A stretch of DNA of 64,000 nt from Hordeum vulgare subsp. vulgare (lineage: Eukaryota; Streptophyta; Magnoliopsida; Poales; Poaceae): the NCBI RefSeq assembly GCF_904849725.1, contig NC_058523.1, positions 336,453,948-336,517,947 on the forward strand. Reading direction: 5' to 3'. Within the stretch, counting starts at the first letter, position 1. Every line of letters begins with the position of its first letter. The position numbers and the translations under genes were made by a program. Below are positions 1-10,099 of this stretch, in pieces. Under the pieces are notes generated by a model, which was not told where the DNA came from, did no database searches, and saw only the letters and a program-made list of their open reading frames with translations.

Positions 1-992
1 AGGAAGATCGCCGACGCCGCCACGACGGAGGGCAAGATGCGGACGCACGTGTAGTCGAGCAGAGACTGATCAACGAGGCGAGTCGCCAATGGCAGTATCT
101 TGGTCTTGTCCTCCTCCTCGGCGTACCTCATGAAGTGGCCCAGGAAGGTGTGCGCCGTGGGGCCGCCGAGCTGGTACCCGAGCGCCTCCACCATCTCGCG
201 CTCCATGTCGAGCACCTCCTTGCCCGTGGCGAACTCGCCGTAGCTGGCGATCTTGTCGGCCTTCAGCTTCCACACGGCTCTCTGGTCCTCGTATTTGGCG
301 GCGACAAAGATGGCCGCTGCACCCAGAAGGCGCAGCTCGTAGCCGCTGTCAGCCGTCAGGGAACGCACCGACAGGACCCGGTCCACGTAGGCCACGGCGT
401 GGTGGAGCGTGCCGTCGGCAAGATGATGGTCTCGGACGAACTTGTCCATCCATCCGACAAGGGAGGCGCGCTCTGACTCGCTCACCCGATCTTGCTGCAC
501 CTTCTTCAGGTAGTCCGGTAGCGGCCGCTCCTCGGCGTTCTTCTCTCTCAGCCGGAGGTTGCAGTGGATGTCGTCTTCGTAGTCAGGGCACAGCCGCTGA
601 CGCTTTGTGGAGGCGGCGGCGACGCAGGAGACCGGTGCTGGTGCCGGCGCCGCGGGCTTTGAGAACTTTGGTGGCATGGGCTGCTCGCACGGCGCTGGCG
701 GGAGCACCCTGGGACGGCAGGCACCGAAGAAACCGGGAGGCGGAGGTCGACGAGCTGGTACGTCGCGAGCCGGGCGGGCGCAAGATCCGACGCCGAAGAA
801 GCCGGGACGCGGAGGTCGACGAGCAGGGCCGGCGGCGGCCCGAGCGCAGGCTCCGACGCCGAAGAAGCCAGGAGGCGGAGGTCGACGAGCAGGGCCGGCA
901 GCGGTCCGAGCGCAGGCTCCGACGCCGAAGAAGCCACGAGGCGCGGGTAGAGCAAAGGCGTCCGCGTAAGGATCCATGGCGTACTGCATCAT
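1..992 (-). CDS. Cyclin (grass cyclin-F/B-like), 5' part, runs off left edge
   Basis: Open frame of about 330 codons from ATG at 992-990 to the window edge with no stop. Cyclins bind and activate cyclin-dependent kinases. Residues ~1-130 are Pro/Ala/Arg-rich low complexity with a tandem repeat. After that comes a linker (KRQRLCPDYEDDIHCNLR), then a cyclin box from about residue 160. The five residues that define cyclin boxes can be placed: Arg in ERASLVGWM, Asp in AYVDRVLS, Leu in the following helix, Lys in AAKYED and Glu in DMEREMVEAL. The usual LVDW reads LVGW. The part visible after the box (PTAHTFLGHFMRY, then DQSLLDYTCVRILPSVVAASA) looks like the start of Cyclin_C. The PDYLKKVQ lead-in resembles the rice cyclin-F group, which is my inferred assignment; a plain B-type cyclin is the alternative. 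A second ATG three codons downstream (MDPYAD) cannot be excluded as the start. GC content is high, as in many grass genes, unlike the AT-rich repeats beside it. Confidence 0.8.
   Translation of the reverse strand, partial: MMQYAMDPYADAFALPAPRGFFGVGACARTAAGPARRPPPPGFFGVGACARAAAGPARRPPRPGFFGVGSCARPARDVPARRPPPPGFFGACRPRVLPPAPCEQPMPPKFSKPAAPAPAPVSCVAAASTKRQRLCPDYEDDIHCNLRLREKNAEERPLPDYLKKVQQDRVSESERASLVGWMDKFVRDHHLADGTLHHAVAYVDRVLSVRSLTADSGYELRLLGAAAIFVAAKYEDQRAVWKLKADKIASYGEFATGKEVLDMEREMVEALGYQLGGPTAHTFLGHFMRYAEEEDKTKILPLATRLVDQSLLDYTCVRILPSVVAASAIF
724..955 (-). repeat. 66-bp minisatellite inside the cyclin reading frame
   Basis: A block containing CCGACGCCGAAGAAGCC recurs at 787, 853 and 919, exactly 66 bp apart. 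A diverged partial copy starts near 724. In the minus-strand frame each unit encodes 22 residues around the words GFFGVGACAR and GPARRPPPP. Because 66 is a multiple of three, copy-number change keeps the frame. The repeat lies in the N-terminal region before the cyclin box. Confidence 0.85.
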
Positions 993-1095
993 CTCGCCGA
1001 GAGTAGGGATGGGAGATGGATTGTTGATGGTGCGCTGGGTGTTGTGGCGTGGGAGGAAGGAGGGGGATGGCGTCTGTAACGCTATGCGCTATGTG

Positions 1096-1104
1096 TATAT
1101 ATAA
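1096..1104 (-). promoter_or_regulatory. TATA box of the cyclin gene
   Basis: TATATATAA read on the plus strand (TTATATATA on the gene strand), about 105 bp upstream of the cyclin ATG. That spacing fits a TATA box plus a short 5' leader. Nothing else between the ATG and the MITE at 1360 looks like a core promoter. Confidence 0.6.
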
Positions 1105-1351
1105 GTTCCCCGGTGCATTTCTACCGCCAACTGGTAACGAGGAATAGGAGAGGGAGAAAGTTTCCTGTCTTCTTCTTTTTTCGTGGCGCAACGCAACGCA
1201 ACGATCCAGTCCGAATCCGAGCTCACCTCAAACAAGCTGCATTTCTGTTTCCTACTACACCACGGTCTCTTGACAGTCGGAACCGAGCACAGCTCCAACA
1301 TGCTGCATTTTTGTTTCAGAGTTGCTAATCAGTTGATTATGTATAGGGAGA
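1105..1351. other. Upstream flank of the cyclin gene, no feature recognised
   Basis: About 250 bp of moderate-GC DNA between the TATA box and the hAT-type MITE. It would be the proximal promoter. I see a short CGCAACGCAACGCAACG run near 1187-1203 but no coding signal. ORFs here are short and have no recognisable content. Confidence 0.4.
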
Positions 1352-1359
1352 TTCGTGTA

Positions 1360-1915
1360 TACAGATGTCACCCTGTCGGATTTGAAAGCCACCCCATACC
1401 TTTATCCTTTGAACCAAACCTTACCGTCATCCGTACCCATATGCATTGATGGATACAATTTTTTTCCATGCCCATCACCTGCCATGGTAAATGAATACCC
1501 ATCGATAAAATTACCCAAATTTACAATACATCAATTCGAGAATTACATAATCATAAACAACACCCTATAATAATAATGTAACAACACTTCATGAGAACAA
1601 AACATACATGTAAATAGCAACACATTCTAGATGTGGGCTAGCGACGGGATTTATATACATATAATACGTTTAATATATGAATAAGTAATACTTAAGGCCT
1701 ATTTTTTAATTTTATATGCGGGTACATGAATACACGGGTATGGATTATACTAAATCATACTCATACCCACTATACCAAATGGGTCTCAAATTTTCTCAAT
1801 TATACACACATGGGTATCTTTTTGACTCATACTCTTACCCTAATAGGGGTTTTACCGTAATATAGGGTTTTTTACCCACAGGCATGCGGGTCATCAGTGC
1901 CCATTACCATCCCTA
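1360..1915. mobile_element. hAT-type MITE (about 556 bp)
   Basis: The 8-bp word TTCGTGTA occurs at 1352-1359 and again at 1916-1923, immediately flanking the element; 8-bp target duplications are typical of hAT transposons. The right end reads ATTACCATCCCTA, the complement of the TAGGGATGGTAAT terminus common in plant hAT MITEs. The left end TACAGATGTCACCCT is a degenerate counterpart. The interior is AT-rich with many ACCCAT/ATGGGT words and no coding potential. It lies upstream of the cyclin promoter. Confidence 0.7.
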
Positions 1916-1923
1916 TTCGTGTA

Positions 1924-2189
1924 GGAACCAAGGCGGCCAAGATGTTTTTCATGTCGGGTTTGCATCCAATCTCGAGGAGGTCGCCCGTTAACCTGTACCT
2001 TGTTCTTTCCCCCTTGCCCTTTTCGAAAATGCACAAAAGTGCACGCGCATTTCTTTGGAGGAAACGAGCAGCCGGCCTTCAGAGTCATGCATGTGTTGCT
2101 TTTTGTCTGCTAGTGCATGTTGCTATTAGCATTAAATGTGTTCACATTGGTTAGTTCGGTTTGAAAAAACTTTACGTGCATTTATTTTG
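1924..2189. other. Unassigned spacer
   Basis: About 270 bp between the MITE and the foldback element. No gene, repeat or terminal structure recognised. It may include the outer end of the foldback element, whose exact boundary I could not fix. Confidence 0.3.
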
Positions 2190-3030
2190 GTTTTTTGAAT
2201 TTGAAAAAGGTCATATCTTTCAAACCACGCGTCGGGATTGAGATCTGTCTTTACCGTTGGAGTCTTCGCGACGAGATGTTTGAAACTCGATCTCGCATGG
2301 GTATGTTTCGACGATTTTTTTATGCCAATGTTGGTGCTATATGGTGCAACTTCAGTACTGCATTGTGCAACTTTAATACTAGAAGCTGCAAAAAAAATTC
2401 AAAATCAGTTGTTCGAGCTGTATGATCTAACTTCCCATGAGGTTGCAACCTAGCAACCATGGAAACTTGATGTGGAACTAGTCTATTGTCCCGACCAACT
2501 ATGTAGTTGTCGATGTGCAACCCTTGTCCCCACTTATGGATGTGTAGTTTTTTTACAAGTGACAAATCCTGCTCCACCTTCCTTACCAATGATATGTGCA
2601 ACTTAGTTTGTTGTTTGAACCAACTTTCGATTACTCAATGTGCAACTTCTTTCCCTTCCTACTTGTGGATATGTAGTTCAGTTGGCGGGGGCAACAAACT
2701 GAATTGCGCAAACTCAATTGGGCAGTTGGCCGGAGCAACATATAAAGTTGCACATCTCACAGGTAAGGATAGTTGGATGGTAGAAATCACACATTCATGA
2801 GGGTAGTGAAAAGTTGCGTATTCATGAGGGTAGTAAAAGTTGCACATAAACGGGGTGCTAAAGTTGCACATTCCATTAGAGGGGTGGTTTCGAGTGTTAG
2901 TAGGGAAATTACACATCCATGAGGTATGAGGGATAGTTGCACATCACTCGTAGACAGTTGGCGGTGGCAGTATTCAAAGTTGCACATCCACTTCTAAACA
3001 GTTGGGCGATGCAACAAACAATGAAAGCAT
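2190..3030. mobile_element. Foldback DNA element, left portion
   Basis: The segment 2190-2350 matches, in inverted orientation and with many substitutions, the segment about 12060-12220 beyond the Angela element. Shared words include CCGTTGGA, GCGACG, GAAACT and GCATG.GTATGTT in the same order. Inside, the heptamer GTGCAAC recurs near 2344, 2364, 2515, 2594 and 2638. From about 2747 onward the inverse GTTGCAC recurs (2747, 2838, 2862, 2936, 2976). The orientation flips near 2700, as expected for the centre of a foldback. No ORF with recognisable content. Class unknown. Confidence 0.55.
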
Positions 3031-4791
3031 TGTTGGAAATATGCCCTAGAGGCAATAATAAAATGTTTATTATCCTATTTCCTTGTTCATGATAATCGTC
3101 TATTGTTCATGCTATAATTGTATTAACAGGAAACAGTAATACATGTGTGAATAAATAGATCACAATGTGTCCCAAGCAAGCCTCTAGATAGCTAGCTCGT
3201 TGATCAACACATGATCATGGTTTCCTGATCATGGACATTAGATTTCATTGATAACGGGATCACATCATTGGGAGAATGATGTGATGGACAAGACCCAATC
3301 CTAAACATAGCAATAGATCCTGTTGTTCGTATGCTAAAGTTTTTCTAATGTCAAGTGTCTTTTCCTTCGACCATGAGATTGTGCAACTCCCGGATACCGT
3401 AGGAGTGCTTTGGGTGTATCAAACGTCACAACGTAACTAGGTGACTATAAATGTGCACTACGGGTATCTCCGAAAGTGTCTGTTGGGTTGGTACGAATCG
3501 AGATCGGGATTTGTCACTCCGTGTGACGGAGAGGTATCTCTGGGCCCACTCGGTAGAACATCATCATGAGCTCAATGTGACTAAGGAGTTAGTCACAAGA
3601 TGACGTTCTATGGCACGAGTAAAGAGACTTACCAGTAGCGAGATTGAACAAGGTATAGGTATACCGGTGATCGAATCTCGGGCAAGTTCTATACCGACAA
3701 ACAAAGGGAATTGTATACGGGATTGATTTAAACCTTGACATCGTGATTCATCAGATGAGATAATCGTGGAACATGTGGGATCCACCATGGGTATCCAGAC
3801 CCCGCTGATGATTATTGGCCGGAGAGGTGTCTCGGTCATGTCAGCATGCCTCCCGAACTCGTAGGGTCTACACACTTAAGGTTCGATGACGCTAGGGTTA
3901 TAGGGAATTGTTATACGAGGTTACTGAAGGTTGTTCAGAGTGACAGATGAGATCCCGGGCGTCACGAGGAGTTCCGGAATGGTCCGGAGGTAAAGATTGA
4001 TATATAGGATGGATGGGTTTGGACGCCGAAAATGTTTCGGGCATCATCGACAAAGTACCGGGACCACCGGAAGGGTTCCGGAGGCCTACCGGGAGAGGCC
4101 ACCAGGCCCAGGAGGCTACACGGGCCAAGTGTGAGAGGGAACCAGCCCCTGGGTGGGCTGGTGCGCCCCCCACACCTGGCCCATGGCGCCTAAGAAGGGG
4201 AAGGGGGACCCTAGCGCAGGTGAGCATAAGGCCCACCACGGGGTGCGCCACCCCCTCTTACCCTCCTGGCCGCCACCCCTTTCCCCATCTAGGGCTGCCC
4301 CACCTCAATGGGGAAACCCTAAATGGGTAGCCACCCTCCCGTCCCCCTATATATAGCTGGGGTTTGGCCATTGGAGACACGGTTTTCCATCTCTCTCTCG
4401 GCGCAACCCTGCTCTTCTTCTTCCTCCTCTCCCACGGTGCTTGGCGAAGCCCTGCAGGGAGACCTCGTCTCTCCATCGACACCACGCCATCGTGCTGCCG
4501 GAGATCTTCCCCAACCTCTCCCTCCTCCTTGCTGGATCAAGGTGCGGGAGACGTGACCGGGCTGCACTTGTGTTGAACGCGGAGGTGCCGTGGTTCGGCA
4601 CTAGATCGGAATCACACCGCGATCTGAATCGCCGCGAGTGCGAATCCATCAACCGCGTTCTAGCAACGCTTCCGCTTAGCGATCTTCAAAGGTATGAAGA
4701 TGCACTCTCCCCTCTCTCGTTGTTGGTCTCTCCATAGGAAGATCTGAATGTGGCGTAGGAAAATTTTGAATTTATGCTGCATTACCCAACA
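3031..4791 (+). repeat. Angela-like 5' LTR
   Basis: Starts TGTTGGAAAT and ends TTACCCAACA, with the terminal TG...CA of LTRs. It carries a TATATATA word near 4349 and the polypyrimidine-rich stretch typical of this LTR. It is the direct-repeat partner of 10100-11862. Confidence 0.9.
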
Positions 4792-4810
4792 GTCACATCC
4801 GAGCCAGGTT
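4792..4810 (+). promoter_or_regulatory. Degenerate primer-binding site (initiator tRNA-Met type)
   Basis: Immediately after the LTR, GTCACATCCGAGCCAGG stands where related elements carry GTGGTATCAGAGC. The match is partial, as expected in an old copy. Confidence 0.5.
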
Positions 4811-5394
4811 TTCTATGCATAGATTCCATGCATGAGTAGAACACAAAAGGTTGTGGGCGTTGATTTGTCAATTTCTTGCCGCTACTAGTCTTATCCTTTT
4901 CCGACGATATTGTGGGATGAAGCGGCCCGGACCGACCTTACACGTACGCTTACGTGAGACAGGTTCCATCGGCCGACATGCACACCGTGCATAAAGGTGG
5001 CTAGCGGGTGTGTGTCTCTCCCACTCTAGTCAGATTAGATTTGATGAAAAGGGTCCTTATGAAGGGTAAATAGCTTTGGAATATCATCGTTGTGGCTGTC
5101 ACATAGGTAAGAAGGCGTTCTTGCTAGAAACCCAAATCATCCACATAAAACTTGCAACAACAATTAGAGGACGTCTAACTTGTTTTTGCAGGGTTTGACA
5201 TGTGATGTGATATGGCCAAAGTTGTGACGTTACATGTGTGATTTATGACATGATCAAGTTATTGTAATAGGATTCACGACTTGCATGTCGTTGAGTATGA
5301 CAACTGGCAGGAGCCATAGGAGTTGTCTTAATTTATTGTATGAGATGCAACGCCATGTGTTTACTACTCTTACTTCATTGCTAACGGTTAGCTA

Positions 5395-5449
<55 letters not shown>

Positions 5450-6084
5450 TGGCGTGACGACTTCACGGAGACATGATGATGAAGATCATCGTGTCACGCC
5501 GGTGACAATGATGATCATGCGATGCCCGAAGATGGAGATCAAAAGAGAAAGATGGTAATGGCCATATCATGTCACTATATGATTGCATGTGATGTTTATC
5601 ATGTTTTTCATCTTATTGCTTAGAACGACGGTAGCATAATAAGATAATCCCTCATAAAAATTTCGAGAACGTATTCCCCTATGTGTGCACTGTTGCGAAG
5701 GATCGTTGTCTCGAAGCACCACGTGATGATCGGGTGTGATAGATTCTAACATTCGCATACAACGGGTGTAAGCCAGATTTACACACGCGAACCACTTAGG
5801 TTGACTCGACGAGCTTAGCATGTACAGACATGACCTCGAATACAAGAGACCGAAAGGTCGAACATGAGTCGTATGGTTGAATACGATCAGCATGAAGTTG
5901 CTCACCACGACGACTAGTCCGTCTCACGTGATGATCGGACACGGGTTAGTCGACATGGATCATGTATCACTTAGCTGACTAGAGGGATGTCGATTTAAGT
6001 GGGAGTTCATACTTAATTTGATTAAATGAACTTAATTGTCATGAACTTAGTCTAAAAGTTTTCTTTACAAATATTGTAGATCCA
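4811..6084 (+). other. Angela-like untranslated leader
   Basis: Non-coding stretch between primer-binding site and gag. It carries the (TAG)18 microsatellite at 5395-5448. It ends with GTGGGAGTTCATACTTAA-type sequence also seen in the WIS leader on the minus strand (near 21570). ORFs here are short and unrecognised. Confidence 0.6.
5395..5448. repeat. (TAG)18 microsatellite
   Basis: Eighteen uninterrupted TAG units inside the Angela leader. The apparent poly-Ser ORF across it is a by-product of the repeat. Confidence 0.95.
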
Positions 6085-6960
6085 ATGGCCAACGCACCTG
6101 TCAACCTCAATTTCAACGCATTCCTAGAGAAAAACAAGCTGAAGGATGATGGTAGCAACTATGTGGACCGGGTCCGCAACTTGAAGCTCATCCTCGGAGT
6201 AGCTAAAAAGGCTTATGTCCTTAATGCGCCGCTAGGTGACCCTCCTGCTCCCGCAACGGCCCAGAACATTCAGAACGTCTAGCAGACGCGGAGTGATGAC
6301 TACTCTCTGGTTAGGTGTGCCATGTTATACAGTTTGGAAACGGGGCTCCAAAGGCGTTTTGAGCAACACGGAGCATATGAGATGTTCCAGGAGCTGAAAC
6401 TAGTTTTTCAAGCTCATGCCCGTGTTGAGAGATATGAAGTCTCCGACAAGTTCTATAGCTGTAAGATGGAGGAGAACAGTTCTGTTAGCGAGCATATACT
6501 CAGAATGTCTGGGTTACACGGTCGTCTGACTTCGCTTGGAGTTGAACTTCCGGATGACGCTGTAATTGACATAATCCTCCAGTCTCTCCCACCAAGCTAC
6601 AAGGGTTTTGTGTTGAACTACAACATGCAAGGGATGGAGAAGACCATTCCCGAGTTGTACTCGATGCTGAAATCTGTAGAAGTAGAAATCAAGAAAGAGC
6701 ATCAAGTGTTGATGGTCAACAAGACCACCAGTTTCAAGAAGGGCAAGGGTAAGAAGAACTTCAAGAAAGAGGACAAAGCCATTGCCGCGCCCGGTAAGCC
6801 ACATACCGGGAAGAAGAAAAAGAATGGACCCAAGCCTGAGACTGAGTGCTTCTACTGCAAGGGAAAAGGTCACTTGAAGCGGAACTGCCCCAAGTACTTA
6901 GCGGACAAAAAGGCCGACAATGTTAAAGGTATATATGATATACATGTTATTGATGTGTAC
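6085..6960 (+). pseudogene. Copia gag remnant (capsid/nucleocapsid)
   Basis: Begins MANAPVNLNFNAFLEKNKL, the conserved start of Angela-type Gag, and is interrupted by TAG at 6280-6282 followed by the same frame. UBN2-type capsid segments follow (SLETGLQRRFE, DIILQSLPPSYKGF). A basic stretch precedes the nucleocapsid knuckle CFYCKGKGHLKRNC (C-X2-C-X4-H-X4-C), encoded near 6847-6890. Gag packages the element's RNA. One nonsense codon makes it non-functional. Confidence 0.8.
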
Positions 6961-9900
6961 CTTACCAGCGCTCGTAGTAGCTCCTGGGTATTTGATACCG
7001 GTGTTGTTGCTCACATTTGCAACTCAAAGCAGGAACTATGGAATAAGCGGAGACTGGCCAAGGACGAGGTGACGATGCGCGTCGGGAATGGTTCCAAGCT
7101 CGATGTGATCGCCGTCGGCACGCTGCCTCTACATCTACCTTCGGGATTAGTTTTAAACCATAATAATTGTTATTTTGTACCAGCTTTGAGCATGGATATT
7201 GTATCAGGGTCTTTCTTAATGCAAGACGGCTACTTATTTAAGTCAGAGAATAATGGTTGTTCTATTTATATGAGTGATATGTTTTATGGACATGCACCGC
7301 TGGTGAATGGTTTATTCTTGATGAATCTCGATCGTGATGTTACACATATTCATAGTGTGAGTACCAAAAGAGGTAAAGTTCATAATGATAGTACCACATA
7401 CTTGTGGCACTGCCGCCTTGGTCATATCGGTGTTAAGCCCATGAAGAAGCTCCATACTGATGGACTATTAGAGTCTCTTGACTTTGAATCATTTGACACA
7501 TGCGAACCATGCCTCATGGGCAAGATGACTAAGACTTGATTCTCAGGAATAATGGAGAGAGCAACCGACTTATTGGAAATAATATATATGGATGTGTGTG
7601 GTCCAATGAACGTTGAAGCTCGCGGTGGCTATCATTATGTTCTCACTCTCACCGCTGATCTGAGTAGGTATGGGTATATCTACTTGATGAAGAACAAATC
7701 TGAGACGTTTGAAAAGTTCAAGGAATTTCAGAGTGAGGTTGAGAATCAACGTGACAGAAAAATAAAGTGTCTACGATCTGATCGTGGAGGAGAATATTTG
7801 AGTCACGAGTTTGGCACACACCTAAAGAAGTGTGGAATTGTTTCACAAGTGACGCCGCCTGGCACACCGCAACGTAACGGAGTGTCTGAACATCGTAATC
7901 ACATTTTATTGGATATGGTACGATCTATGATGTCTCTTACCGACTTACCGCTATCATTTTGGGGATACGCATTGGAAATTGCAGCATTCACTTTAAATAG
8001 GGCACCGTCTAAATCCGTTTAGACGACACCGTACGAACTATGGTTTGGCAAGAAACCTAAGCTGGCATTTCTAAAAGTTTCGGGCTGTGATGCTTATGTG
8101 AAGAAACTTAAACCAGAAAAGCTCGAACCCAAAGCGGAGAAATGTGTATTCATAGGATACCCTAAGGAAACTATTGGGTATACCTTCTATCTTAGATCCA
8201 AAGGTAAAACCGTTGTTGCCAAGAACGGATCCTTTCTAGAGAAAGAGTTTCTCTCGAAAGAAGTAAGTGGGAGGAAAGTAGACTTGATGAGGTAATTACA
8301 CCCCCTCTCGAACCGGAGAGTAGCACAGCGCGGGAAATTGTTCGTGTGGCACCTACGCCAACTAGAGAGGATGTTAATGATGATGATCATGAAGCTTCGG
8401 ATCAAGTTGCTACTGAACCACAAAGGTCCACAAGGTTACGATCCGCACCAGAGTGGTACGGCAACCTTGTGATGGAAATCATGTTCTTAGACAACGATGA
8501 ACCATCGAACTGTGAAGAAGCAATGGCGGGCCCGGATTCCAACAAATGGCTTGAGGCTATGAAATGCGAGATAAGATCCATGTATGAGAACAAAGTATGG
8601 GCTTTGGTGGACTTGCCCGATGATCGGCGAGCCATAGAAAATAAATGGATCTTCAAGAAGAAGACTGACGCAAACGGTAATGTGACCGTTTACAAAGCTC
8701 GACTTCTCGCAAAGGGTTTTCGACAAATTCAAGGAGTTGACTACGATGAGACTTTCTCTTCTCTAGCGAAGCTGAAGTCAGTCCGAATCATGCTAGCAAT
8801 TGCCGCTTTTCATGATTATGAAATTTGGAAAATGGACGTCAAAACAGCGTTCCTTAACGGGTATCTTAAGGAAGAGTTGTATATGATGCAACCAGAAGGT
8901 TTTTGTTGATCCTAAGAGTGCTAACAAGGTATGCAAGCTCCAGCGCTCCATCTATTGGCTGGTGCAAGTATCTCGGAGTTGGAACATTCACTTTAATGAG
9001 GTGATTAAAGCGTTTGGGTTCATATAGGGTTATGGAGAAGCCTGTCTGTACAAGAAAGTGAGTGGGAGCTCTGTAGTTTTCTTCATACTATATGTGGATG
9101 ACATATTATTGATGGGGAATAATATAGAGTTATTGAAGAGCATAAAGGCTTACTTGAACAAGAGTTTTTCAATGAAGGACCTTGGAGAAGCTGCATACAT
9201 ATTAGGCATCAAGGTCTATAGAGATAGATTGAGAAGCCTCATAGGTCTTTTGCAAAGTACATACCTTGACAAGATATTGAAGAAGTTCAATATGGAAAAC
9301 TCAAAGAAGGGGTTCTTGCTAGTTCTGCAAGGTATGAGATTGAGTAAGACTCAGTCACCGACCACAGCAGCAGATAGAGAGAAGATGAGTACTGTCCCCT
9401 ACGCTTCAGCCGTAGGCTCTCTAATGTATGCCATGCTGTGTACCAGACCTGATATAAACCTTGCCATAAGTTTAGTAGGGAGGTACCAAAGTGATCCCGA
9501 TATGGAACACTAGACAGCGGTCAAGAATATCCTTAAGTACCTGAAAAGGACCTAAGGAGATGTTTCTCGTTTATGGAGGTGATGAAGAGCTCGTCGTAAA
9601 GGGTTACGCCGATGCTAGCTTCGACACAGATCCGGATGACTCTAAGTCACAGACCGGATACATGTATGTGTTGACTGGCGGGGCAGTGAGCTGGTGCAGC
9701 AGCAAGCAAGACGTCGTGGCAGCATCTACATGTGAAGCAGAGTACATAGCTGCTTCAGAAGCGGCTCATGAAGGGATTTGGATGAAGGAGCTCATCACCG
9801 ACCTTGGAGTGGTTCCAAGCGCATCGGGTCCGATGACACTCTTCTGTGATAACACTGGAGCCATTGCCATAGCCAAGGAGCCCAGATTTCACCGGAAGAC

Positions 9901-9961
9901 AAAGACGCCGCTACAACTCCATCCAGGACCAGGTCCAGAGAGGAGTAATAGATATTTGTAA
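6961..9961 (+). pseudogene. Copia pol remnant: protease, integrase, RT, RNase H
   Basis: Protease motif WVFDTG near 6985. Pre-integrase zinc finger (LWHCRLGH ... CEPC) near 7402-7536. Integrase core 7552-8022 with CLRSDRGGEY and GVSEHRN. RT from about 8560 with the catalytic YVDDILLMG near 9088. RNase H from 9590 (GYADASFDTD, ASTCEAEY). Breaks: TGA at 7537, TAG at 8020, a frame change between 8290 and 8346, a +1 shift near 8900 (run of T), a stop in the RT near 9026, TAG at 9511, and frame changes near 9550 and 9900. The element encodes no working polyprotein. It follows gag directly, as in all Copia elements. Confidence 0.85.
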
Positions 9962-10084
9962 AGTGCACACGGATCAGAATATTGCAGACCCGTTGACTAA
10001 ATCTCTTCCTCGAGCAAAACATGATCAACACCACAATGCTATGGGTGTTTGATACATCACAATGTAACTAGATTATTGACTCTA

Positions 10085-10099
10085 GTGCATGTGGGATAC
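10085..10099 (+). other. Polypurine tract of the Angela-like element
   Basis: GTGCATGTGGGATAC lies just before the 3' LTR, where intact relatives have GTGCAAGTGGGAG. It is a degenerate plus-strand priming site. Confidence 0.5.

Noticed and set aside
5395..5448. Regularly spaced short repeats as a possible CRISPR array or satellite
   Set aside because: Simple TAG microsatellite without spacers in a eukaryotic retrotransposon leader.
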